Source: Alistipes provencensis
GTDB taxonomy: Bacteria > Bacteroidota > Bacteroidia > Bacteroidales > Rikenellaceae
DNA length: 64,000 nt
Direction: 5' to 3'
Assembly: GCF_900083545.1 (NCBI RefSeq)
Contig: NZ_LT559262.1
Location: forward strand, 310,001-374,000
Positions 1 through 7,529 of the stretch are shown here, in pieces. Each line of letters opens with the position of its first letter. The stretch's first letter is position 1. The notes beneath the pieces are model-generated. The model had not been told where the DNA came from, made no database searches, and saw only the letters and a program-made list of their open reading frames with translations. Made by a program: the position numbers and the translations under genes.

Positions 1-1
1 G

Positions 2-2704
2 CGCGCCCAGCGCTACCTGCCCCGCGACTGCGATCCCCCGACGGTCGCCAAGGCCGACGCCGACGCCCAGCCGATCCTGATGGCCACGATCCAGAGCGAC
101 AAGCGGTCGCTGCTGGAGCTGAGCGAGATCGCCGACCTCACGGTCAAGGAGCAGTTGCAGACCATCAGCAACGTCAGCAGCGTGGAGATCTGGGGTGAAA
201 AGCGCTACTCGATGCGCCTGTGGCTCGACCCGGCCAAGATGGCCGGCTACGGCATCACCCCGACGGACATCAAGAACGCCCTCGACCGTGAGAACGTCGA
301 GCTGCCCTCGGGCAGCATCGAGGGCAACACCACCGAGCTGACCATCCGCACGATGGGTCTGATGCATACCACGCAGGAGTTCAACGATCTGGTGATACGC
401 GAGGACGCCGGCCGCATCATCCGCCTGAGCGACGTGGGACGCGCCGAACTGGGTCCGCAGGACACACGCAGCTACATGAAGATGAACGGCATCCCGATGG
501 TCGGCGTGGTGGTGATTCCGCAGCCGGGCGCCAACCACATCGAGATCGCCGACGCCGTCTACAAACGCATGGAGTCGATGAAAAAGGACCTCCCGGACGA
601 CGTGGTGACCTCCTACGGATTCGACAACACGCGCTTCATCCGCGCCTCGATCGACGAGGTGAAGCAGACCGTCTACGAGGCCTTCATACTGGTCATCATC
701 ATCATTTTCCTCTTCCTGAGGAACTGGCGCGTGACGCTCATCCCCTGCATCGTCATCCCCGTGTCGCTGATCGGCACGTTCTTCATCATGTACGTCGCGG
801 GATTCTCGATCAACGTGCTGTCGATGCTGGCCGTGGTGCTGTCGGTGGGACTGGTCGTCGACGACGCCATCGTGATGACCGAGAACATCTACATCCGCAT
901 CGAACGCGGCATGACGCCCCGCGACGCCGGTATCGAGGGTGCCAAGGAGATCTTCTTCGCCGTGATCTCGACCTCGATCACGCTGATCGCCGTCTTCTTC
1001 CCGATCGTCTTCATGGAGGGCATGACCGGACGGCTGTTCCGCGAGTTCAGCATGGTGATCTCGGGCGCCGTGGTCATCTCGACCTTCGCGGCGCTGACGA
1101 TCACCCCGATGCTGGCGACCAAACTGCTGGTGCGTCAGGAGAAGAAAAGCTGGTTCTACAGCAAGACCGAACCTTTCTTCGTCTGGCTCAACGGCTTTTA
1201 CAGCCGCACGCTGGCCTCTTTCCTGCGCCGCCGCTGGCTGGCGCTTCCGCTGGTCGCGCTGACCCTCGCGGTGATCGGCTGGCTGTGGAGTTCGATCCCG
1301 GCCGAGATGGCCCCGCTGGAGGACCGGTCGCAGATTTCGGTCAACACCAGCGGCACGGAGGGCGCCACCTATGAATATATGCGCGACTACACCGAGGAGA
1401 TCAACCGGCTGGTCGACTCGCTCGTGCCGGAGACCGAAGCCGTGACGGCGCGCGTGTCGAGCGGCCGCGGAAACGTCCGCATCGCCCTGACGGACATCGC
1501 GACCCGCAAGCGGTCGCAGATGGAGATCGCCGAGGAGGTATCGGCCGCCGTGCGCACCAAAACCAAAGCACGCGCATTCGTGCAGCAGCAGAGCACGTTC
1601 GGCGGGCGCCGCGGAAACATGCCCGTACAGTACGTCCTGCAGGCCACCAATCTCGAACGATTGCAGGAGGTGCTGCCCGAGTTCATGACCCGGGTCTACG
1701 AAAGCCCCGTGTTCCAGATGGCCGACGTGGACCTGAAGTTCAGCAAACCCGAAGCGCGCATCACCATCAACCGCGACAAGTCGAACCTGCTGGGCATCTC
1801 GACGCGCGACATCGCCCAGACGCTCCAGTACGGACTCAGCGGCCAGCGGATGGGTTATTTCTACATGAACGGCAAGCAGTACGAGATTCTGGCCGAGATC
1901 AACCGCCAGCAGCGCAACAAACCCGCCGACCTGCGTTCGATCTATGTGCGCAGCGATAAGGGCGAGATGATCCAACTGGACAACCTCGTCACGCTCGAGG
2001 AGAACGTCGCACCGCCGCAGCTCTACCACTACAACCGCTTCCTCTCGGCCACCGTGTCGGCCGGACTGGCCAAGGGCAAGACCATCGGGCAGGGCCTCGA
2101 CGAGATGGACCGCATCGCCGAAGAGGTGCTCGGCGACGATTTCCGCACGGCGCTGGCCGGCGATTCGAAGGAGTTCCGCGAGAGTTCTTCGAGCCTGATG
2201 TTCGCCTTCGTGCTGGCCATCGTACTGATCTACCTGATCCTCGCAGCGCAGTTCGAGAGTTTCAAGGACCCGCTCGTCATCATGCTCACCGTGCCGCTGG
2301 CCATCGCCGGAGCGCTGGTGTTCATGTGGGGCACGGACCAGACGATGAACATATTCAGCCAGATCGGTATCATCATGCTCATCGGACTGGTAGCCAAGAA
2401 CGGCATCCTGATCGTCGAGTTCGCCAACCAGAAGCAGGAGGCGGGGATGAACAAGATGCACGCCATCGAGGAGGCGGCGCTGCAACGCCTGCGCCCGATC
2501 CTGATGACCTCGGCCTCGACCATTCTGGGCCTGCTGCCGCTGACCGTCGCCTCGGGCGAGGGGGCCAACGGACGTATCGCCATGGGTGTGGCCGTGGTGG
2601 GCGGCATGGTGGTCTCGACGCTGCTGACACTTTACATCGTTCCGGCCATCTACAGCTATGTCTCGACGAACCGGATCAAGCAATCGAAAAACAACGACGC
2701 ATGA
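2..2704 (+). CDS. RND efflux transporter, AcrB/HAE1 type (5' partial)
   Basis: Inner-membrane proton-driven pump subunit of a tripartite RND exporter. The reading frame is open from base 2, upstream of the first ATG at 80, and the residues before that ATG fit the porter domain, so the true start lies outside the window. What remains covers the porter subdomains, a hydrophobic block at bases 680-1150 (containing VVLSVGLVVDDAIVMTENI, the TM4 region with its conserved acidic pair) and a second block at 2190-2680. The family is usually about 1030 residues, so roughly 130-150 are missing. The stop overlaps the ATG of the TolC gene by four bases (ATGA), so the two are translationally coupled. The periplasmic adaptor presumably lies upstream. 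Substrate unknown. Confidence 0.95.
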   Translation, partial: RAQRYLPRDCDPPTVAKADADAQPILMATIQSDKRSLLELSEIADLTVKEQLQTISNVSSVEIWGEKRYSMRLWLDPAKMAGYGITPTDIKNALDRENVELPSGSIEGNTTELTIRTMGLMHTTQEFNDLVIREDAGRIIRLSDVGRAELGPQDTRSYMKMNGIPMVGVVVIPQPGANHIEIADAVYKRMESMKKDLPDDVVTSYGFDNTRFIRASIDEVKQTVYEAFILVIIIIFLFLRNWRVTLIPCIVIPVSLIGTFFIMYVAGFSINVLSMLAVVLSVGLVVDDAIVMTENIYIRIERGMTPRDAGIEGAKEIFFAVISTSITLIAVFFPIVFMEGMTGRLFREFSMVISGAVVISTFAALTITPMLATKLLVRQEKKSWFYSKTEPFFVWLNGFYSRTLASFLRRRWLALPLVALTLAVIGWLWSSIPAEMAPLEDRSQISVNTSGTEGATYEYMRDYTEEINRLVDSLVPETEAVTARVSSGRGNVRIALTDIATRKRSQMEIAEEVSAAVRTKTKARAFVQQQSTFGGRRGNMPVQYVLQATNLERLQEVLPEFMTRVYESPVFQMADVDLKFSKPEARITINRDKSNLLGISTRDIAQTLQYGLSGQRMGYFYMNGKQYEILAEINRQQRNKPADLRSIYVRSDKGEMIQLDNLVTLEENVAPPQLYHYNRFLSATVSAGLAKGKTIGQGLDEMDRIAEEVLGDDFRTALAGDSKEFRESSSSLMFAFVLAIVLIYLILAAQFESFKDPLVIMLTVPLAIAGALVFMWGTDQTMNIFSQIGIIMLIGLVAKNGILIVEFANQKQEAGMNKMHAIEEAALQRLRPILMTSASTILGLLPLTVASGEGANGRIAMGVAVVGGMVVSTLLTLYIVPAIYSYVSTNRIKQSKNNDA

Positions 2705-4044
2705 AAAGAGCATTATTAACGGTCCTGCTGCTGGGAGCATACGCCGCAGCCGGGGCGCAGGAGATGCCGTCGGCCCGGGAGGCGTCCGTTCCGCTGACCC
2801 TGCGCAAATGTCTGGAGATCGGGCTCGAACAGAATTACGACGTGCGCATCGTCCGCAACGAGGAGCAAATCAGCGACAACGACGCCACGGCCGGAAATGC
2901 CGGGATGCTCCCCACGATCGGCCTTTCGGCCGGGTATACGGGAACGCTCGACAACGACCGCACGACCACCCCGCGCGAGGGCGACGCCGTGAGCGAGTCG
3001 AACGTCTACGACCAGACGGCCAGCGTGGGGCTGGCGGTGAACTGGACGCTGTTCGACGGATTCCGCATCCGCACCAACTACAAGCGGCTGAAAGAGATGC
3101 AGCAGATGGGCGCCCTCAAAACCCGCATCACCATCGAGGATTTCATGGCCAGCCTGACGGCCGAATACTACAATTACATTCAGCAGACGCTCCGCCTGCA
3201 GAATTTCCGCTATGCCGTGGGGCTCTCGCGCGAGCGGCTCCGCATCACCGAGGCACGCGTGCAGGTGGGCAACTTCTCGCGCCTCGACCTGCTGCAGGCC
3301 CGCGTGGATTTCAACGCCGACAGTTCGAAATACATGTCCCAGCACGAGCTGGTGACCGCCTCGCGCATCCGCATCAACGAACTGCTGGCCAACGAAGACC
3401 TCGACGAAAAGCTCTGCATCCGCGACACGCTGATCCGCGTCAACAGCACCCTCGCGTGGGACACCCTGCTCGAAAAGACCCTCTCGGCAAACGCCTCGCT
3501 GCTGATGGCCGAGCACGACAACACGCTGGCCGAACTCGACCTGAAAGCCGTTCAAGCGCGCAACTATCCCTATGTCAATCTGACGACGGGCTACGGTTAC
3601 GGTTACAACCGCTACGGCTCTACCGCGAACCGTTCGCGCAGTACGCTGGGGCTGAACGCCGGAGTGCAGGTCGGCTTCACGATCTTCGACGGCAACCGCC
3701 GCCGCGAACAGCGCAACGCCCGCATCGGCATCGACAACGCCCGGCTGACCCGCCGGCAGTTGGAGCAGTCGCTGCGCGCCGACCTGTCGAACTTCTGGCA
3801 GGCCTACCGCAACAACCTCGAGGTGATTCTGCTCGAAGAGGAGAACCTGATCGCCGCCAAGGAGAATTACGCCATCGCCATGGAGCGTTACCTGCTGGGC
3901 GACCTGCCGGGCATCGAGATGCGCGAAGCACAGAAGAGCCTGCTGGACGCCGAGGAGCGCATCCTCACGGCGCAGTACAACACCAAGCTGTGCGAAATAT
4001 CGTTGCAGCAGATCAGCGGCAACATCATGGTCTATCTGGAATAA
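2701..4044 (+). CDS. TolC-family outer-membrane efflux protein
   Basis: Outer-membrane channel for the RND pump encoded just upstream. Residues 1-19 form a signal peptide ending near AAAGAQ. The remaining ~425 residues contain two repeated OEP halves rich in long amphipathic helices; the first opens with PLTLRKCLEIGLEQNYDVRI and the second half carries a Tyr/Gly-rich strand region near bases 3580-3700. Length (447 aa) is normal. The start ATG overlaps the RND stop in ATGA, so this is the second gene of the efflux operon. A hairpin at 4070-4086 follows the stop and may end the transcript. Confidence 0.93.
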   Translation: MKRALLTVLLLGAYAAAGAQEMPSAREASVPLTLRKCLEIGLEQNYDVRIVRNEEQISDNDATAGNAGMLPTIGLSAGYTGTLDNDRTTTPREGDAVSESNVYDQTASVGLAVNWTLFDGFRIRTNYKRLKEMQQMGALKTRITIEDFMASLTAEYYNYIQQTLRLQNFRYAVGLSRERLRITEARVQVGNFSRLDLLQARVDFNADSSKYMSQHELVTASRIRINELLANEDLDEKLCIRDTLIRVNSTLAWDTLLEKTLSANASLLMAEHDNTLAELDLKAVQARNYPYVNLTTGYGYGYNRYGSTANRSRSTLGLNAGVQVGFTIFDGNRRREQRNARIGIDNARLTRRQLEQSLRADLSNFWQAYRNNLEVILLEEENLIAAKENYAIAMERYLLGDLPGIEMREAQKSLLDAEERILTAQYNTKLCEISLQQISGNIMVYLE

Positions 4045-4069
4045 TCTTACACATTCCTACAACCAATAA

Positions 4070-4086
4070 TCGCGGCTGCTCCGCGA
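4070..4086 (+). terminator. possible hairpin after the RND/TolC operon
   Basis: A 6-bp perfect stem (TCGCGG/CCGCGA) with a 5-nt loop lies 25 bases after the TolC stop. There is no strong U tract, so it may be an mRNA 3' hairpin or part of the repeat-like sequence that follows rather than a true intrinsic terminator. Confidence 0.35.
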
Positions 4087-4093
4087 GTTCCTC

Positions 4094-4119
4094 GGTACCT
4101 TTTGCCACCAAAAGGTACC
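4094..4119. repeat. perfect palindrome in the 4045-4411 gap
   Basis: The 367-bp gap between tolC and the thioredoxin gene holds no convincing gene. It contains a perfect 11-bp inverted repeat, GGTACCTTTTG / CAAAAGGTACC, around a 4-bp CCAC spacer, directly after the smaller hairpin at 4070-4086. It resembles the palindromic dispersed intergenic elements of many bacteria. The rest of the gap is GC-rich and featureless until the thioredoxin promoter. Confidence 0.55.
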
Positions 4120-4345
4120 CAAAACCATCCGCATGTCGTTCTCCGCGGGATCGTCTTCCGGCCCGCGCTGAGCGAGCGCAGTAAGAACAAGACTTTACAG
4201 CCTCCCGCTCCGGGCGCACGGGCCCTCAGACGACCTTTTTCCGCTCCGAACGAAAATGCGGCCGTTTCAGCCAACCCTCCCCCACAGCTTCGGCATCAAA
4301 TCGGAATCCTTTTTCGTCCCTCTTTTATATATTTTCCATTGGAAA

Positions 4346-4377
4346 TTTGTTTTATTGGAAAATAACCCCTATCTTTG
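4346..4377 (+). promoter_or_regulatory. Bacteroidetes-type promoter of the thioredoxin operon
   Basis: TTTG at 4346-4349, 20 bases, then TATCTTTG at 4370-4377, matching the primary sigma consensus TTTG-N19/20-TAnnTTTG. The predicted transcript starts near 4384, giving a leader of under 30 nt before the ATG at 4412. Confidence 0.75.
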
Positions 4378-4411
4378 CATCGTTATTGATACGGAACAAT
4401 TAAAAAACAAG

Positions 4412-4861
4412 ATGAAAAAACTGCTCATAACCGCTTTCGCGCTGCTGGCCTTCGCCGCCGGAAGCCAAGCACAGACCAACAACAAAAACGCAAAGAATAT
4501 GAAAACGATCGCATTGACCAAGGCCGACTTTCTGAAGAAGGTCGCCGACTATGAGAAGAATCCCCAAGAGTGGAAATACCTCGGTGACAAACCCGCCCTG
4601 ATCGACTTTTACGCTTCGTGGTGCGGCCCCTGCAAGGCACTGGCGCCGGTATTGGAGGAGCTGGCTGCCGAGTACGGGGACCAAATCTACATCTACAAGA
4701 TCAACACCGAAGAGGAACAGGAACTCGCCGCAGCGTTCGGCATCCGTTCGATCCCCACGCTGTTGTTCGTCCCGATGACCGGCAAACCCCAGATGGCACA
4801 GGGCGCACTGCCCAAGGCATCGCTCAAGGAGGCCATCGACAAAGTAATGCTCGGCAAGTAA
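4412..4861 (+). CDS. exported thioredoxin-fold protein
   Basis: Periplasmic thiol-disulfide oxidoreductase of thioredoxin type. Residues 1-21 are a signal peptide (MKKLLITAFALLAFAAGSQA); the fold follows with the active site W70-C71-G-P-C74 and the cis-proline motif SIPT. At 149 residues it is a single thioredoxin domain plus signal and a short N-terminal spacer. The ATG at 4412 is chosen because it lies just after the promoter and begins the signal peptide; upstream in-frame codons precede the transcript. It overlaps the next gene by one base (TAATG), so it is co-transcribed with a small ferredoxin and a MarR regulator. The partner reductase is not in the window. Confidence 0.93.
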   Translation: MKKLLITAFALLAFAAGSQAQTNNKNAKNMKTIALTKADFLKKVADYEKNPQEWKYLGDKPALIDFYASWCGPCKALAPVLEELAAEYGDQIYIYKINTEEEQELAAAFGIRSIPTLLFVPMTGKPQMAQGALPKASLKEAIDKVMLGK

Positions 4862-5064
4862 TGGCGCTGGCCATCGACCCCCTGCTATGCCCGCAGAACC
4901 ACCGCTGTCCGCTGATTGCGATCTGCCCCGCAGGTGCGATTTCTCAAAAGGGAAATTCCCTGCCGGCGATCGATCCCGAAAAGTGCATCGAATGCGGCAA
5001 ATGCGTGAAACACTGCGGCATGCAGGCCGTACACAAAGCGGAAAAGCATGGACAAGCTCTGTAA
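4861..5064 (+). CDS. small 4Fe-4S ferredoxin-like protein
   Basis: A 67-residue iron-sulfur protein. The C-terminal half has a C42-x2-C45-x2-C48-x3-C52 motif; the N-terminal half has C10, C16 and C22-P with atypical spacing (x5, x5). A normal two-cluster ferredoxin needs eight ligands and only seven cysteines are present, so I infer one 4Fe-4S cluster held by C42, C45, C48 and C22, with the others possibly redox-active or degenerate. It starts on the last base of the thioredoxin stop codon and overlaps the MarR gene by 17 bases. Donor and acceptor are unknown. Confidence 0.8.
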   Translation: MALAIDPLLCPQNHRCPLIAICPAGAISQKGNSLPAIDPEKCIECGKCVKHCGMQAVHKAEKHGQAL

Positions 5065-5401
5065 AATACGCGACCTGCAGCGTGCCGTGAACCAGTTCGA
5101 AGCCGCCTTCGAAAAACGCTACGGCATCTGCCTGAACGAAGGCATGGCCCTCTGCAGCCTCGCGAACGTCGAGCGCCTGTGCCCGGGCCGGCTGGGAGAA
5201 TTGCTGGGACTCACCCCGTCGAACACCTCGAAAGTGCTTCGCTCGGTGGAGTCGAAAGGGCTCGTGCTCCGCGAACTTTGCTGCCACGACCGCCGGCAGA
5301 TGTACTACTCGCTGACACCACGGGGGCGCGAACTGCTCGCCTCGGTCAGTTGCCAAAAGGTCGAAACCCCCGAAATACTACGCAAGTGGCTCTGTGGATA
5401 G
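5048..5401 (+). CDS. MarR-family winged-helix regulator
   Basis: A 117-residue single-domain regulator. A helix-turn-helix (ELLGLTPSNTSKVLRSVESKGLVL) is followed by a wing (RQMYYSLTPRGREL), the typical MarR arrangement. Several cysteines (C6, C14, C22, C31, a CC pair before the wing, C111, C116) are more than usual and would suit thiol or metal sensing, which is an inference. Last gene of the thioredoxin-ferredoxin operon; it probably autoregulates it. A strong hairpin at 5433-5464 follows. Confidence 0.85.
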   Translation: MDKLCKIRDLQRAVNQFEAAFEKRYGICLNEGMALCSLANVERLCPGRLGELLGLTPSNTSKVLRSVESKGLVLRELCCHDRRQMYYSLTPRGRELLASVSCQKVETPEILRKWLCG

Positions 5402-5432
5402 AGAATCCAAGTGCGTAAGTGACGCTTCACAG

Positions 5433-5464
5433 CAAACGGCTGCCCCGAAAGGGACAGCCGTTTG
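5433..5464. terminator. bidirectional terminator between MarR and GntR genes
   Basis: A 14-position stem with one C-A mismatch closed by a GAAA tetraloop at 5447-5450. It separates the convergent MarR (ends 5401) and GntR (ends 5485) genes and can serve both. Confidence 0.75.
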
Positions 5465-5484
5465 TCATTTCGGGGGCCGAAAAC

Positions 5485-6189
5485 CTATTCCAGAAAATGA
5501 TTCTCGTCGTTGTATGTGGCGGCGAACTCGCTCAGCGACTTCAGGTGGCGCCGCAGCATGGCGACCGCCCCCTCCTCGTCCTGCTCGCGGACAAAACGCA
5601 GCAGTTCGCGGTGTTCGAAACAGACCTCCTCCTGCGGGACCGTGCAGACCCGGTAACGCTGGTAATAACGCAGCACGTCGGGCGTGATGACCAGCAGCAT
5701 CGAGGCGATCACCGGATTGTGAGCCCCGCGGGCCAGCGCCTGATGGTAGGCGAAGTCCTTCGACACACGTTCGTCGGTATAGAATTTCGCCTCGCATTCG
5801 AGCAAAGCCTGCTCGATGTTTTCCAGATCCTCGGGCGTGCGGTTGCGGGCGCAGAGCTTCACGGCCTCCAATTCGAGCAGCACGCGCACATAGACCAGCG
5901 ACGCAAAATCATACTGCTCGATCTGCAGCGCATCGGTAATCATGCGCTCCAGCACCTGCATTTTTTCCTGCGCCACCACCGTACCGCTCTGGGGAAAGGT
6001 CTGGACGATGCCGTAAAACTCCAGCTTCTGAAACGCCGCACGCACATGGGCGCGCCCCACTCCCAGCGTCTCGGCCAGCCGCCGCTCGGCGGGCAGGCGC
6101 TCGCCCGGCTGCAGGCTCCCCGAATAGAGCTGCTCCTTAATATATTTAAGTACGGTTTCCACCTGTTTGATGTTCGGCGAATGGTTCAT
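5485..6189 (-). CDS. GntR/FadR-family transcriptional regulator
   Basis: Winged-helix regulator of the FadR subgroup, 234 residues. The N-terminal wHTH contains the GntR signature (SGSLQPGERLPAERRLAETLGVGRAHVRAAF split around residues 19-50). The C-terminal half is all-helical and fits the FCD ligand-binding domain, with Asp/His residues at the expected metal-site positions (for example DFAYHQAL). FadR-type regulators usually sense carboxylic acids or sugar acids; the ligand is not evident. It stands alone, divergent from the FecR gene across 130 bases. Confidence 0.9.
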   Translation of the reverse strand: MNHSPNIKQVETVLKYIKEQLYSGSLQPGERLPAERRLAETLGVGRAHVRAAFQKLEFYGIVQTFPQSGTVVAQEKMQVLERMITDALQIEQYDFASLVYVRVLLELEAVKLCARNRTPEDLENIEQALLECEAKFYTDERVSKDFAYHQALARGAHNPVIASMLLVITPDVLRYYQRYRVCTVPQEEVCFEHRELLRFVREQDEEGAVAMLRRHLKSLSEFAATYNDENHFLE

Positions 6190-6319
6190 GGCAAAATATC
6201 TGTTAACCCTGCAAAGGTCGTAAAAAAACCAATCAAACCAAAAAAAACAAAAAATCTGTCATACTTTTTTCCATCCCGCGCATTCTTTATCAAACTACTG
6301 CAAACAGACCCATAAACAG

Positions 6320-7510
6320 ATGATCGACAATTCAGAGCTACTGGAACACTGGACCGAGCTTTTCATCGGATATTTAAACGGCACGCTGAGCGAGAGCGAG
6401 GCGGCTGAATTCGAAGCACTTACCCGCGATCCGCACTTCGAGGCGCTCCGCGAACAGCTCACCACCAGCGGTTACATCGCCGACCGTATGGCCGGATACG
6501 ACGAATTCGACACCCGCGGGGCATTCGGACGGTTCCGCACCGCCGCAGGTCTCGGCAAACCCGCCGGCACGCTGCGCCGCTGGGCCGTCGCCGCAACGGG
6601 AATCGCCGCGGCCGTCGTCATAGCTGCCGGAATCGCATTCCTCACCCGTCCCCTGCCCAGCGAGCGCGAACGCACGCTGCAACTGGCCGACGCCATCTAC
6701 CCCGCGCCCGACAAGGTGACGCTCACGCTCGCCGACGGACGCCGGCTGCAGCTCGACGGGCAGGCCGAAAAGCAGATCGAAGGCGTGGGACGCATCAGCT
6801 ACGGCACCGAAGGCGTGAAGTACGAAACGGCCCCCGAGGTGGTCGAACAGGCCGAGGAGGTCCTGCTGTACAACGAGCTGTCGGTACCCGAAGGGAGCAA
6901 ATGCCTCATCACCCTCGAAGACGGCACTCAGGTATGGCTCAACGCCCGCTCGACACTCCGCTACCCGGTGAAATTCGCCGCGGGCGAACGCCGCGTGGAG
7001 CTTTCGGGCGAAGGACTTTTCGACGTCACGCACAACCCCGAGCGTCCGTTCATCGTCGAGGCCGGCAAGACGACGATGACCGTCCGCGGTACGAAATTCA
7101 ACGTCCGCGACTTCGACGACGAGGGCATGGCCAGCACCACCCTGCTGGAAGGGTGTGTCGAGGTCGGCAACCGGAGCGGCACGGTGACTCTCGCGCCGGG
7201 CATGCAGTCCCGGACGCGCGGCGCAGCCGATGCGCTCTCGGTGCGCGAGGTAGACCCCACGGCCTACACCGCATGGACCGAGGACAAGATCGCGTTCTAC
7301 AACGCCGATCTGGAGGAGGTCCTCGCCGACATCCGCCGCTGGTACCGGGTGGAGATGCAGATCAACGTCGACCCTGCACAATACGCGCTGACGGGCAAGA
7401 TCCCGCGCGAGTTCTCGCTGGCGCAGGTGATCGACCTGCTGGAGACCATCACCGATCTGGAGCTGGTGATGCCCGACGAAAAAACACTGATCGTAAACAA
7501 GAAACAATAA
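6320..7510 (+). CDS. FecR-family anti-sigma factor
   Basis: Membrane-bound anti-sigma factor that holds an ECF sigma factor until a TonB-dependent transducer signals. 396 residues: a cytoplasmic helical N-terminus (1-85), one transmembrane helix about 88-108, a periplasmic FecR domain (about 185-285) and a C-terminal DUF4974-type domain (about 325-395, IAFYNADLEEVLADIRRWYR). In Bacteroidetes the cognate sigma gene usually sits directly upstream; here upstream is an unrelated divergent GntR gene, and the only sigma factor is the convergent one at 20164-20787. The STN-type SusC at 12962 is the likely signalling partner. Confidence 0.93.
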   Translation: MIDNSELLEHWTELFIGYLNGTLSESEAAEFEALTRDPHFEALREQLTTSGYIADRMAGYDEFDTRGAFGRFRTAAGLGKPAGTLRRWAVAATGIAAAVVIAAGIAFLTRPLPSERERTLQLADAIYPAPDKVTLTLADGRRLQLDGQAEKQIEGVGRISYGTEGVKYETAPEVVEQAEEVLLYNELSVPEGSKCLITLEDGTQVWLNARSTLRYPVKFAAGERRVELSGEGLFDVTHNPERPFIVEAGKTTMTVRGTKFNVRDFDDEGMASTTLLEGCVEVGNRSGTVTLAPGMQSRTRGAADALSVREVDPTAYTAWTEDKIAFYNADLEEVLADIRRWYRVEMQINVDPAQYALTGKIPREFSLAQVIDLLETITDLELVMPDEKTLIVNKKQ

Positions 7511-7529
7511 ACACCTTAATCCAAACTGT

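Noticed and set aside
5419..6315. 298-codon plus-strand open frame opposite the GntR regulator
   Set aside because: Starts inside the terminator hairpin and has no domain; the minus strand encodes a typical GntR/FadR protein.
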